Shown here: positions 7,810 to 15,439 of the stretch, in pieces
How the letters are laid out: the number at the start of each line of letters is the position of its first letter
How positions within the stretch are numbered: position 1 is the stretch's first letter
Assembly: GCA_002718735.1 (NCBI GenBank)
Contig: PBFR01000005.1
Location: 12,113 to 37,229 of the forward strand
DNA: 25,117 bases
DNA from: Halobacteriovoraceae bacterium
GTDB taxonomy: Bacteria > Bdellovibrionota > Bacteriovoracia > Bacteriovoracales > Bacteriovoracaceae
Direction: 5' to 3'
Notes under the pieces: model-generated
The model's database searches: none
Told to the model about the DNA's origin: nothing
The model's input: the letters and a program-made list of their open reading frames with translations, nothing else
Program-made: the position numbers and the translations under genes

Positions 7810-9051
7810 ATGAAAAGGTTCATTATATCATTTGTTGCTCTGACTATTAGCTTCAATCTAAGCGCTCAAACCTCGATCAGTTTAGATCAGGTAGCAGAAG
7901 AGGTTAAGCAATCCAATTTTACCGTGCTTGAAAACGCTCAGAGGGTATATCAGGCGAAGGAAACAATAAACTTCAATAAAAGAAACCTGCTGCCGAGGCT
8001 TAATCTTTGGAATATTCTTAAAACGCCTTTCTCATGGAAGGGAGCTTTGGATGTCGTCCAAGATATCGCCCCCTTTCTGGTTCCAAGCAACTGGTTCAAG
8101 GTTGGTCAATCAAGAGAGTTCTATTACGCATACCAAGAGCAGTACCGGGCCTTGTGGGCAAATCAGGTCATGACGGCCAAGCTTCTTTATATAAACACTT
8201 TGCGCGATATTGATTTTTTAAACGCTCTTAAAGAACAGTCTTTGAAATTAGATGAATTGGTTGGAATCTCGGAAACACGACAGGTTTTTGGCAGTGTTGA
8301 GCCTAGAACCACCAGGTTTTTGAAAATTAAAAAACTTGAGATCCAAGAAGACATTCGGGCTCTTGAAAATCTTGTTTTTGAGGAAAAAAAGGCCCTTGCG
8401 TATTTATTGGGTGTCGATCAAGAACAAGATCTCTCTCTTGAAAGGATAAGTCTCCCCGAGGTGGAAAAACTTGAGCCTCTTCAGTTTGACACCTTTGTTT
8501 TTAGAGCTTTGGATTCAGCCCCTGAGCTGACCCAGTACAAATACTTAAAAGAAGCGCTGAAGTATACTAGTAGAGAAGTAACATTCTCTTTTCTTGGCGC
8601 GTCTTCAAACTCTCAAGGCATGTTTAACAATATTCCCGTTCAAGACGGGCTAGGGTTTGGAGCGGCCAGTTCTATTCGCATTAGCAACTCAGAGTCTCAT
8701 ATCTTGGACATAAATAAAGAATCTACCGAGGAGGTGTTAAAAAAGTCTTTGTATAACTTGGTCAATAATTTCAATTCTTATCTAAACAATATTGAAAATC
8801 AAACTTCCAGAAGAAGGTTGGCCGGAGAGAACTATCAGACTCTTAGAAGTCACTTGGCCCTGGGGATGGATATTGATCCTCTTGAAATGCTTAAAAGCGT
8901 TGAAAACGAGTTTGACGCCTCAATCTCTCTTGTGAATTACAAATATGAAGTCGTCACCACAATGGAGCGGTTAAAGAGGATGATCTTTAACGGAGATTAC
9001 AACAAAAAAGAAAGTAAACTCGATAGTTTATTGACCGGAGGTCTACAATGA
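7810..9051 (+). CDS. Second TolC-like outer-membrane channel
   Basis: A 413-residue protein with signal peptide MKRFIISFVALTISFNLSAQ and the architecture of outer-membrane efflux proteins. It has ISLDQVAEEVKQSNFTVLENAQ at the mature N-terminus (typical TolC start), RNLLPRLNLW near residue 60, long coiled-coil helices (about 110-200 and 300-400), and GLGFGAASSIRIS in the strand region. It is distinct in sequence from the CzcC-like channel upstream. Two different TolC-like genes in one RND operon is uncommon. AAGGAG lies 7 bases before the ATG, and its stop overlaps the next start (ATGA). It may be an alternative channel or a paralogue with a structural role. Confidence 0.75.
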   Translation: MKRFIISFVALTISFNLSAQTSISLDQVAEEVKQSNFTVLENAQRVYQAKETINFNKRNLLPRLNLWNILKTPFSWKGALDVVQDIAPFLVPSNWFKVGQSREFYYAYQEQYRALWANQVMTAKLLYINTLRDIDFLNALKEQSLKLDELVGISETRQVFGSVEPRTTRFLKIKKLEIQEDIRALENLVFEEKKALAYLLGVDQEQDLSLERISLPEVEKLEPLQFDTFVFRALDSAPELTQYKYLKEALKYTSREVTFSFLGASSNSQGMFNNIPVQDGLGFGAASSIRISNSESHILDINKESTEEVLKKSLYNLVNNFNSYLNNIENQTSRRRLAGENYQTLRSHLALGMDIDPLEMLKSVENEFDASISLVNYKYEVVTTMERLKRMIFNGDYNKKESKLDSLLTGGLQ

Positions 9052-9527
9052 AAATTTCAGTCTTAATCTTCTTGGCGTTGATCGCCAGTGGATGTAGGTA
9101 TCAAAGTGAATTGGAAACGCTCAATTCACTTGAATTAGATCGGATATATTTGGAGCAAAACTCTAATTCCGGCCTTGATAAAGAAAAACAGGAAGCGATA
9201 AACAGGTATTTTTCCAATGTTAAAGAATTGGCCCATCGCTTTAATACTGACAACCGTTTTTCTAGAAACTTCCACCGAAGGTTTTTTAGCTACTTTTCCG
9301 AGGACTTGTGTTCTCGATTTGTTCTAGGGTCTAAAGCTTGGAAAAAAGTCTTGGATTCTTGTGAGGTAAGTGGATTTAATCTTTGCGCCGAGGAAGCAAA
9401 ACATTACCAAGATATTTTGCAACTTGTTCGTCCAACCCTTACGGATTTGGAAGTTGATTCTTTAAAAAAAGAACCTGAATGCAAAGAGAGGCTGCTCAAG
9501 CTAGGGGTGTTTAATGAAAATGTTTAA
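9048..9527 (+). CDS. Second lipoprotein of the metal-efflux operon, unknown family
   Basis: A 159-residue lipoprotein with signal peptide MKISVLIFLALIASGC (lipobox ASGC, acylated C16). The mature part is helical and charged, with four further cysteines (about residues 87, 104, 112 and 144) that could form disulfides, fitting the DsbA/DsbB genes downstream. I do not recognise the family. It is translationally coupled to the preceding TolC-like gene through ATGA with GGAGG upstream. Its 3' end overlaps the next gene by 14 bp, or 8 bp if that gene starts at the second ATG. This co-translation argues for a role in the same efflux complex. Confidence 0.7.
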   Translation: MKISVLIFLALIASGCRYQSELETLNSLELDRIYLEQNSNSGLDKEKQEAINRYFSNVKELAHRFNTDNRFSRNFHRRFFSYFSEDLCSRFVLGSKAWKKVLDSCEVSGFNLCAEEAKHYQDILQLVRPTLTDLEVDSLKKEPECKERLLKLGVFNENV

Positions 9528-10179
9528 AATTATTTTTTTGACGCTTCTGTTGGGAAGCGTTTGTTACGGGCAAGATCATGGCCATGCTCATGAGGAAGAG
9601 TCTCACAAAGGCCATGGACATGAAGAAGAGGAAGAATCTCACAAAGGTCGTCATGAACATAAAGATGAAGAAGAGTCGCATCGAGGACATGGTCATGAAA
9701 AAGAATCGCATGATGAGCATGAAGAAAAAGGCCACGACGATGAAGGTCATGGCGGCCATGATGAGCATGAAGAAGGTGAGGGTGGCCATGCTGGACATGG
9801 TGGACATGAAGGTCATGGCAGTAGCAAAGCGATAGGAAAGGGCAAGGCCATTGAAGAGGTGGACGAGACGAAAGGTTTTAGAATGTCCGAGGAGGCCAAA
9901 GAAACAATAGGAGTGAAGCTTAGGGAACCTTCCGAAAGCCCACTGGTAATTCCAAAAGACGCCTTGGTTGTGTCTTTGGATAAAAGAGGAATCTATAGAT
10001 ATCGGAACGGCTTTTTCAAAATGTTGCCAGTAAAGATTGAAGGCGAGGATAAAAAAACTTTTACCGTGGCGGTTAACGGACTTAAAGGTGGGGATAAAAT
10101 CGCTGTTGGCGGAGTCGGACTATTAAGAGTGACGGATATCTACTCAACGGACACGGCAGAATATGGACATTCACACTAA
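9514..10179 (+). CDS. Minimal histidine-rich CzcB-like adaptor lacking the central domains
   Basis: A 221-residue exported protein. The signal peptide is followed by a very His/Glu-rich segment (residues 22-102) and then GFRMSEEAKETIGVKL, the sequence that normally opens CzcB adaptors after their His-rich region. The chain then passes almost directly to VIPKDALVV (about 147) and to ITVAVNGLKGGDKIAVGGV-like sequence near 190-205, the C-terminal membrane-proximal part of CzcB. The lipoyl/barrel-sandwich halves and the helical hairpin that contacts TolC, usually 150-250 residues, are absent with no frame disruption. It precedes CzcA by 13 bp. The start may be ATG 9514 or 9520. It probably docks to CzcA and buffers metal ions, and cannot alone bridge to a TolC channel. 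Confidence 0.75.
   Translation: MKMFKIIFLTLLLGSVCYGQDHGHAHEEESHKGHGHEEEEESHKGRHEHKDEEESHRGHGHEKESHDEHEEKGHDDEGHGGHDEHEEGEGGHAGHGGHEGHGSSKAIGKGKAIEEVDETKGFRMSEEAKETIGVKLREPSESPLVIPKDALVVSLDKRGIYRYRNGFFKMLPVKIEGEDKKTFTVAVNGLKGGDKIAVGGVGLLRVTDIYSTDTAEYGHSH
9577..9819 (+). repeat. Imperfect His/Glu-coding tandem repeats
   Basis: Within the adaptor gene, codons 22-102 consist of degenerate short repeats encoding units such as EESHKGHGHE, EESHKGRHEH, EESHRGHGHE and HDEHEE. The DNA is built from CAT, GAA/GAG and GGC/GGT codons. Such tracts vary in copy number by slippage and provide metal-binding imidazoles in the periplasm. Confidence 0.85.
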
Positions 10180-10192
10180 ATTGGAATTATAA

Positions 10193-13100
10193 ATGATAAA
10201 TAAAATAATCGAATTTTCGGTAAATAATCGCCTCTTTATTTTTTTGGCAAGCCTCCTTTTAATTGCTTACGGGGTGAAATCTTTCCAAGAGTTATCGATC
10301 GACGCCGTTCCGGATATCACAAATACCCAAGTTCAAATCAATACCCAAGTCAAAGGCTACGTTCCGGACGAAATAGAAAGAATGATTACTTTTCCCATTG
10401 AATACGCCATGAATGGGATACCGGGAGTTCAAACAATCAGGTCTGTCTCCAAATATGGCATTAGCCAAGTCACCGTCATTTTTGAGGAAGAAACCGATAT
10501 ATACCGGGCCCGACAGCTGGTGGGTGAAAAGCTGCAAAATATTGAGCTTCCCGAAGGCATTGTTCCCGAGATGGGTCCTATCAGTACAGGTTTGGGAGAG
10601 ATCTTTCATTATTCGATAGAGGCCAAAAAACCGGCCCAAGACCCTGAGAAACGTCTTGTTCAGTTGATGGAGCTTAGATCCATTCAGGATTGGTTTATCA
10701 AGCCACGGCTTTTGACTGTCAAGGGTGTGACCGAGGTCAATACTATCGGCGGTTTTGACAAACAATTTTTTGTCCAGCCTGATATTGAAAAAATGTCCCG
10801 CTATGGCCTTCACTTTGATGATATTGAAAAAGCTATAGAAGAAACTAACGCGAACGTTGGAGGCGGCTACATCCAACAGACCGGCCAACAACTATTGGTG
10901 AGAGGTGTAGGACTTCTCAGGACTTTCGAGGATATAGGCAATGTCGTCGTTAAACGGCTGTCTGACTATCAAGTCATAAAAATTAAAGACATTGCAGAAG
11001 TAAAATTTGACAAGCAAATTCGTACCGGCGCGGGAACTGTAAGCGGAGAAGAGTCCATCATTGGCACGGTTTTTATGCTTTTGGGGGAAAATAGTCGTTC
11101 TGTTTCAATCGATGTTGCCGAAAAATTAGAAGATATTCGAGGCGATCTCCCCGATTGGGTTGAGTTACGAACACTGTACAATCGTTCGGACATGGTGAAC
11201 GCCACCCTTGGCACTGTGGAGCATAACCTTCTTATGGGCGCCGCCCTGGTAAGTTTGTTCCTTTTGATGCTAGTAGGCAATCTTCGGGCAGCCATTATAA
11301 CGGCGTTGATGATTCCTATCGCCTTGCTGGCCACGTTTATACTGATGAGGTGGCAAAACGTGTCCGGAAACTTGATGAGCTTAGGCGCTTTGGACTTCGG
11401 AATTATCGTGGACGGAGCGGTTATTGTTATTGAAAACTGCGTGCATCGTCTGCAAAAAAGAGGACAGGACTTGGGTCGAACTCTTACCAGGGCGGAGGTA
11501 AGCCAGGTTGTAAAAGACGCGGCAATAGAAATTAGATCCGCCGCAGGTTTTGGCGAGTTAATTGTCATCGTCGTCTTTATCCCTCTTTTCGCTTTGACTG
11601 GAGTTGAAGGCAAAATGTTTGGTCCAATGGCGACCACATTCATAATGGCGCTTGGCAGCGCTTTGATCTTATCCTTCACTTTAGTTCCGGCCTTGGCGGC
11701 CACATTTCTTTCAGGGAAAACTAGGGATAACAAACCAATTCTTATGCGATTGGCCGAAAAGGCTTTTGGGCCTACTCTAAACGCCGCTTTGCGCTTTAAG
11801 AAAGTGGTTTTAGGCATCGGAGTGGCAGCTATCGCCGCTGGCGTTTTTCTATTTTCGCAAATGGGCGCGGAATTTATCCCTCAGCTTAATGAGGGAGACT
11901 TCGCTGTGCAGTTTATAAGCCCTGCCAATATAAGCATTGAAAATTCTGTAAAGCTTCAACAGCTTTCTGAAGATGTTATTGAAGAGTTTCCTCAGGTTAA
12001 ACTGGTGTTTGCAAGAACTGGCGCCGCGGAAGTGGCGACAGATCCAATGGGAGTTAATATTTCCGACTCTTATGTCATGCTAAAGCCAAGAGATAAATGG
12101 CCTGAATCAGAAATTGAAACCAAAGACGAACTGATGGCAGCGGTGAAAAGGAAACTCGAGCTTAAGGTTCCTGGCCAAGTTCTGCTTATTTCCCAGCCCG
12201 TGCAATTAAGATTTAATGAACTTCTGGAGGGAACTAGAGCAGATGTTTCGGCAAAGGTCTTTGGCGAGGACTTGGACCAGCTTATAGGTTATTCAAAACA
12301 AATTGCGCAAATTGTATCCGAAATCCCCGGCTCGGGTGAAGCGGAATCTGAGTCAAAGGGGAAGTCTCCCATGCTGCAATACACTCCCAAGATGGAGGAG
12401 CTTGCGCAGCTGGGAGTAACGGCCAGGCCGGTATTGGATTCCATTAGCGCCGCCATCGGGGGACGTGAAATAGGACATGTTTATGAAGGTGTTAGAAAAT
12501 TTCCGATTGTGGCAAGGCTCAGCGAAAGGGAGCGCAAGGATATCCATACAGTAAGAAATTTGCCCGTTGGCATTTCTGAAGGTTTTACAGTGCCAATCAA
12601 TCAAGTTGCGAAGATTGATTATGTCGAAACCTTTAGCAATGTCAGTCGTGAAAACTCCCAAAGACGGGTGGCAGTTTTGATCAACCCCGAAACACGGGAT
12701 GTTGAAAGCTTCGTCGAGAAGGCGAAGGCCAGAGTTGAAGCGGAAATCGACTTGCCTGAAGGCTACTATGTCGAATGGGGAGGAAGCTTTAAAAACTTGC
12801 AAAGCGCCAAGGAGCGTCTAAGCATCTTGGTTCCTATGGCAATGTTAATCATTCTGGCCATGCTCTATGCGGCTTTTAAGTCGTTTGCGCAAGTGGTTTT
12901 GATTTTTGCTTGCGCTCCCATGGCGCTAATTGGAGGAGTCCTTGCTTTAACACTTATGGACATGCCCTTTAGCATTTCCGCGGGAGTTGGCTTCATAGCC
13001 TTGTCAGGTATTAGTATTTTGAACGGCGTTGTGCTTGTGACTTATTTTAATCGCCTTTTCGAGGAGGGAAAAACTCCTGATGAGGTTGTCAAGGAAGGTG

Positions 13101-13330
13101 CGATGACAAGGCTTAGGCCGGTGCTCATGACCGCCTTGACGGATATTTTCGGCTTTTTACCTATGATGTTTTCAACAGGCCTTGGAGCGGAGGTGCAAAA
13201 GCCATTGGCAACAGTTGTGGTAGGGGGAATTATTTCCGCCACTCTTCTAACTTTGATTGTAATTCCCTCGCTCTATCGTCTTTTTATTAGATTTATGCAA
13301 CCAAGCTTTAAGGAGGCTGTGAATGAATAA
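10193..13330 (+). CDS. czcA: CzcA-like heavy-metal RND efflux pump
   Basis: Inner-membrane proton-driven pump of 1045 residues, the standard HME-RND length. The N-terminus has the first helix and the porter-domain sequence FQELSIDAVPDITNTQVQ. Transmembrane helix 4 carries DFGIIVDGAVIVIEN with D401 and D407, the arrangement of the HME groups for divalent cations (Zn, Co, Cd, Ni) and not the CusA copper/silver form. The second periplasmic half and helices 7-12 are complete, including GFIALSGISILNGVVLVTY. It is preceded by the small adaptor gene and its last 8 bp overlap the start of the YHS-like lipoprotein gene. The ribosome site is weak, so coupling to the upstream gene is likely. Exact metal preference cannot be read from the sequence. 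Confidence 0.93.
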   Translation: MINKIIEFSVNNRLFIFLASLLLIAYGVKSFQELSIDAVPDITNTQVQINTQVKGYVPDEIERMITFPIEYAMNGIPGVQTIRSVSKYGISQVTVIFEEETDIYRARQLVGEKLQNIELPEGIVPEMGPISTGLGEIFHYSIEAKKPAQDPEKRLVQLMELRSIQDWFIKPRLLTVKGVTEVNTIGGFDKQFFVQPDIEKMSRYGLHFDDIEKAIEETNANVGGGYIQQTGQQLLVRGVGLLRTFEDIGNVVVKRLSDYQVIKIKDIAEVKFDKQIRTGAGTVSGEESIIGTVFMLLGENSRSVSIDVAEKLEDIRGDLPDWVELRTLYNRSDMVNATLGTVEHNLLMGAALVSLFLLMLVGNLRAAIITALMIPIALLATFILMRWQNVSGNLMSLGALDFGIIVDGAVIVIENCVHRLQKRGQDLGRTLTRAEVSQVVKDAAIEIRSAAGFGELIVIVVFIPLFALTGVEGKMFGPMATTFIMALGSALILSFTLVPALAATFLSGKTRDNKPILMRLAEKAFGPTLNAALRFKKVVLGIGVAAIAAGVFLFSQMGAEFIPQLNEGDFAVQFISPANISIENSVKLQQLSEDVIEEFPQVKLVFARTGAAEVATDPMGVNISDSYVMLKPRDKWPESEIETKDELMAAVKRKLELKVPGQVLLISQPVQLRFNELLEGTRADVSAKVFGEDLDQLIGYSKQIAQIVSEIPGSGEAESESKGKSPMLQYTPKMEELAQLGVTARPVLDSISAAIGGREIGHVYEGVRKFPIVARLSERERKDIHTVRNLPVGISEGFTVPINQVAKIDYVETFSNVSRENSQRRVAVLINPETRDVESFVEKAKARVEAEIDLPEGYYVEWGGSFKNLQSAKERLSILVPMAMLIILAMLYAAFKSFAQVVLIFACAPMALIGGVLALTLMDMPFSISAGVGFIALSGISILNGVVLVTYFNRLFEEGKTPDEVVKEGAMTRLRPVLMTALTDIFGFLPMMFSTGLGAEVQKPLATVVVGGIISATLLTLIVIPSLYRLFIRFMQPSFKEAVNE

Positions 13331-13658
13331 GTTTATTTCTGTAATGATTTTAGCAATTGGTTTAACTGGCTGTGCCCATCATCACAAAAAAACAGCTCAC
13401 CACCATCACAAAAAAGAAAAATGTGGTGAGAACTGCAAAATGCGCAAGCAAGAGGCCCAGTTTGATAAACATTGCGCCTTAAGTGTCTCGGAGGGAGATC
13501 CGCATGTTCATGGAAAAGATGAATTTAGATTGAAGCATGGTGGGAAGGTTTATTTCTTTTCCAGCGAAGAAAACTTGAATAAGTTCCAAGAGAATCTTGA
13601 AGAAAACATCAGTAAGGCAAATAAAAATTGGAGCAACTATAGAGGAAATACACTTTAG
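13323..13658 (+). CDS. His-rich lipoprotein with YHS-like domain
   Basis: A 111-residue lipoprotein with signal MNKFISVMILAIGLTGC (lipobox LTGC, C17), then AHHHKKTAHHHHKKEKCGENC, a metal-binding tract. The second half, CALSVSEGDPHVHGKDEFRL followed by HGGKVYFFSSEENLNKF, matches the YHS/TRASH pattern (Cys, then GK-x-YFF-S-EE-x-x-F). The second conserved cysteine of YHS is replaced here by asparagine or leucine. It overlaps the CzcA stop by 8 bp with AAGGAGG upstream, so it is the last gene of the efflux operon. A periplasmic metal sensor or chaperone for the pump is the likely role, by inference. Confidence 0.7.
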   Translation: MNKFISVMILAIGLTGCAHHHKKTAHHHHKKEKCGENCKMRKQEAQFDKHCALSVSEGDPHVHGKDEFRLKHGGKVYFFSSEENLNKFQENLEENISKANKNWSNYRGNTL

Positions 13659-14083
13659 TATTTGCTTTAAGCTGGAACCTTCGGCGTTCTTTTTATAGAT
13701 CCCACTTCAAGGTGACTGCCTTGAAGTGGCCGGGTTAAGGCAGAATATGAGGAAAGGAGCCTAAAAAAGGCATCCGCTTCCTCAAGGGATCATCCTTGCA
13801 TTTTTATGCTTTAAAAAGGAAAAACAGTGCCAATGCACAATTGAAGCTAGACGCCAACGTCAAAGTATTATTGGCGGCGAAACTCACTTTTCACAGGAAC
13901 GAAGAAACTCCCCATGTAAAACCTTTTTGAAATCAGTTCACCCGACAGGTTGTGAAGCATTTATTTATTTGGAACGTTTTTGGACAAAGTTTTCTTTAAC
14001 GCCTTTACTTGAAATACCCGACAGAATCAAAAACAATGATCGAGAGAAAAAATCAAATAATAACAACGGGGGAGGATGTTATT
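13659..14083. other. 425-bp non-coding stretch between the efflux operon and the small-protein genes
   Basis: No convincing gene is found here. An open frame from 13927 to 14157 lacks a ribosome site and overlaps the better-supported gene at 14084, so I do not call it. The stretch contains a strong hairpin at 13702-13729 and a 9-bp direct repeat ACCCGACAG at 13940-13948 and 14016-14024, 76 bp apart. Around 13840-13920 one frame reads KLDANVKVLLAAKLTFHRNEE, which could be decayed coding sequence. I could not identify it. Confidence 0.4.
13702..13729. other. Perfect 11-bp hairpin after the efflux operon
   Basis: CCACTTCAAGG and its exact complement CCTTGAAGTGG are separated by the 6-base loop TGACTG. 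The hairpin lies 43 bp downstream of the last efflux-operon gene. No T-tract follows on either strand, so it is not a textbook intrinsic terminator. It may be an mRNA-stabilising or Rho-related 3' end structure, or the trace of a small insertion. Confidence 0.6.
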
Positions 14084-14323
14084 ATGAGAATGTTAAAGGT
14101 TGTTTTCTTATTTGCCTTTTTAGTAGAAAGCGCCAAAACGGCAATAGCCAGTGTTAAAGAAGGTCACAAAAATTGTTGGAAAAACAGTGATAAAAATGAA
14201 TGCTGTGAGTTAAGACAGAAAAGTTTTGAAATAAAAAATAGTGGCTTAAACATCTCAGCAGAAGAGCCTGATGTCTTTGATCTAAATCCTTACCTTGATC
14301 ATATGGGAGGATCTTTTAGATAG
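14084..14323 (+). CDS. Small exported cysteine-containing protein
   Basis: A 79-residue protein starting at ATG 14084 with GGGGGAGG (14068-14075) upstream. The in-frame upstream ATGs lack a ribosome site. Its N-terminus MRMLKVVFLFAFLVESAKTAIA is a signal peptide. The mature part is about 57 residues with three cysteines in CWKNSDKNECCELRQ, then an acidic tail ending in LDHMGGSFR. I do not recognise the family. It lies ahead of a second Cys-rich exported protein, a CDF-like transporter and DsbB/DsbA, which fits a secreted, possibly disulfide-bonded metal-responsive peptide. A strong hairpin follows 9 bp after the stop. Confidence 0.55.
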   Translation: MRMLKVVFLFAFLVESAKTAIASVKEGHKNCWKNSDKNECCELRQKSFEIKNSGLNISAEEPDVFDLNPYLDHMGGSFR

Positions 14324-14332
14324 GAGTGCATT

Positions 14333-14363
14333 TATGGAAGGAGGAGAAATATCTCCTTCCATA
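14333..14363 (+). terminator. Strong hairpin between two small exported-protein genes
   Basis: TATGGAAGGAG at 14333-14343 pairs perfectly with CTCCTTCCATA at 14353-14363 around a 9-base loop. The downstream sequence is pyrimidine-rich (TGTTTCCCTTTCC) but lacks a clean run of T. It lies 9 bp after the stop of the 79-residue protein and 56 bp before the next start. It could be a terminator or attenuator, or an RNA-processing structure. The stem also holds an SD-like GGAGG, so pairing with the right arm would sequester it. Confidence 0.45.
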
Positions 14364-14419
14364 TGTTTCCCTTTCCAAACTTTCTTGTCCTTAAGAGCCG
14401 AAAAGAGTATAAATAGTGT

Positions 14420-14764
14420 ATGCTTCGGTTATTTTTTCTGCTTCTTACTGTTTTTTTCTCTTTGCAAACCGCCCAAAGCTTTGGGTATGAAAGGGAGCGT
14501 TTTCACTTAGAGTGTGAAGAAATTCTAGATATTTGTAAAAAGTCTGAACTAGATCAAAAAGAAAAGAATACGGATAAAACAGAAAATTGCAATGAGACAA
14601 ATTGCCCTTGCATCGGTGGGATTTCTTTTATTTTTACAATCCCTTTAAAAGATCTTCCTCCGATCGCGCAAAAAGACCTGAAATCCAGTTTCCAACCTTA
14701 TGCTGAATTTTCCTTCGGCAACTTCTATAAAGATATTTACAGACCTCCGATTCTTGCTAGCTAA
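14420..14764 (+). CDS. Cysteine-rich small exported protein with RPPI C-terminal motif
   Basis: A 114-residue protein with signal peptide MLRLFFLLLTVFFSLQTAQS. The mature part contains a cysteine-rich acidic region (LECEEILDICKKSE, then NCNETNCPCIGG) with five cysteines, and the C-terminus ends in YRPPILAS. The ending resembles that of the His-rich protein at 5562-5888, which precedes the RND operon, although the rest of the sequences differ. It is followed 46 bp later by the CDF-like transporter. Function is unknown. Periplasmic metal binding or a CzcI-like modulator role is inferred from composition and place. There is no strong ribosome site (AAGAG at 14404). Confidence 0.6.
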   Translation: MLRLFFLLLTVFFSLQTAQSFGYERERFHLECEEILDICKKSELDQKEKNTDKTENCNETNCPCIGGISFIFTIPLKDLPPIAQKDLKSSFQPYAEFSFGNFYKDIYRPPILAS

Positions 14765-14810
14765 ACTCATTATTTTTTAGAAGCATCAATTTATATTTTT
14801 GGGGGTTAAA

Positions 14811-15437
14811 ATGGCTGATCATTGTTGCCAGAAAAAGTCGGATGATTTAAAGGATCTGGCAAAAAAACAAGCGAAAGTTCTCTGGACAGTGTTGGCTATC
14901 AATCTGGTAATGTTTTTCGCTGAATCCATTTCAGGTTTTATTGCCGGTTCCACAGCGCTAATGGGAGATTCGCTAGACATGTTGGGGGACGCTCTGGCTT
15001 ACGGAAGCAGTATTTATGTCATTGGTTCCAGTATTCAGGCCAAAGCCAAAGCCTCATTGTTTAAAGCGTCTATTATGGTGGCGCTTGGATTGTTAATTTT
15101 AGGACAGGCCATTTATAAAACTTTTTTCCTGTCTACACCTGATTATGAATTTATGGGAATTGTTGGAATGGTTGCTTTGATAGCAAACGTCATTTGCCTA
15201 ATGCTTCTCACGGCTCACAAAGATGATGATATAAATTTTCAATCCGTATGGATTTGTTCCAGAAACGATATTATAGCCAACACTTCCGTTATTTTAGCGG
15301 GATTGGCGGTCTATTATGTAAAGTCTCCTTGGCCAGATTTGCTTGTTGGGTTCGGAATTACTCTTCTTTTTCTCAAGTCCGCGATGGGAATTTTTAAGGA
15401 TTCTTTCAGTCAGCTGGAAAAAGCAGAAGAGGTTTAA
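14811..15437 (+). CDS. Cation diffusion facilitator-like transporter
   Basis: A 208-residue inner-membrane protein with six helices, the CDF transmembrane core. It has no C-terminal cytoplasmic domain, so it is shorter than CzcD/FieF (about 300). Start ATG 14811 follows GGGGG, and the upstream TTG at 14799 is less likely. The N-terminus MADHCCQKK has a CC pair that could bind metal. TM2 shows GDSLDMLGD (D56 and D60), but in TM5 the expected histidine is cysteine: C149-S-R-N-D153. Family members with WLCSRND sequences occur beside metal-resistance genes in other bacteria, from general knowledge. Two bp separate it from dsbB, so the genes are co-transcribed. Confidence 0.8.
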   Translation: MADHCCQKKSDDLKDLAKKQAKVLWTVLAINLVMFFAESISGFIAGSTALMGDSLDMLGDALAYGSSIYVIGSSIQAKAKASLFKASIMVALGLLILGQAIYKTFFLSTPDYEFMGIVGMVALIANVICLMLLTAHKDDDINFQSVWICSRNDIIANTSVILAGLAVYYVKSPWPDLLVGFGITLLFLKSAMGIFKDSFSQLEKAEEV

Positions 15438-15439
15438 AT

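Noticed and set aside
9511..9816. Methionine- and phenylalanine-rich open frame opposite the adaptor gene
   Set aside because: It is the antisense shadow of the His/Glu tandem repeats: CAT codons read as ATG on the other strand.
10292..10891. 199-codon open frame antisense to the start of czcA
   Set aside because: Same reason: the plus-strand frame matches CzcA throughout and the antisense translation shows no family pattern.
10969..11817. 282-codon open frame antisense to czcA
   Set aside because: It is antisense to a clearly conserved pump, has no recognisable domain, and is rich in residues expected from reversed coding sequence.
13927..14157. 76-codon open frame overlapping the small exported protein gene
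   Set aside because: It has no ribosome site and no recognisable features, whereas the overlapping frame has a strong site and a signal peptide.
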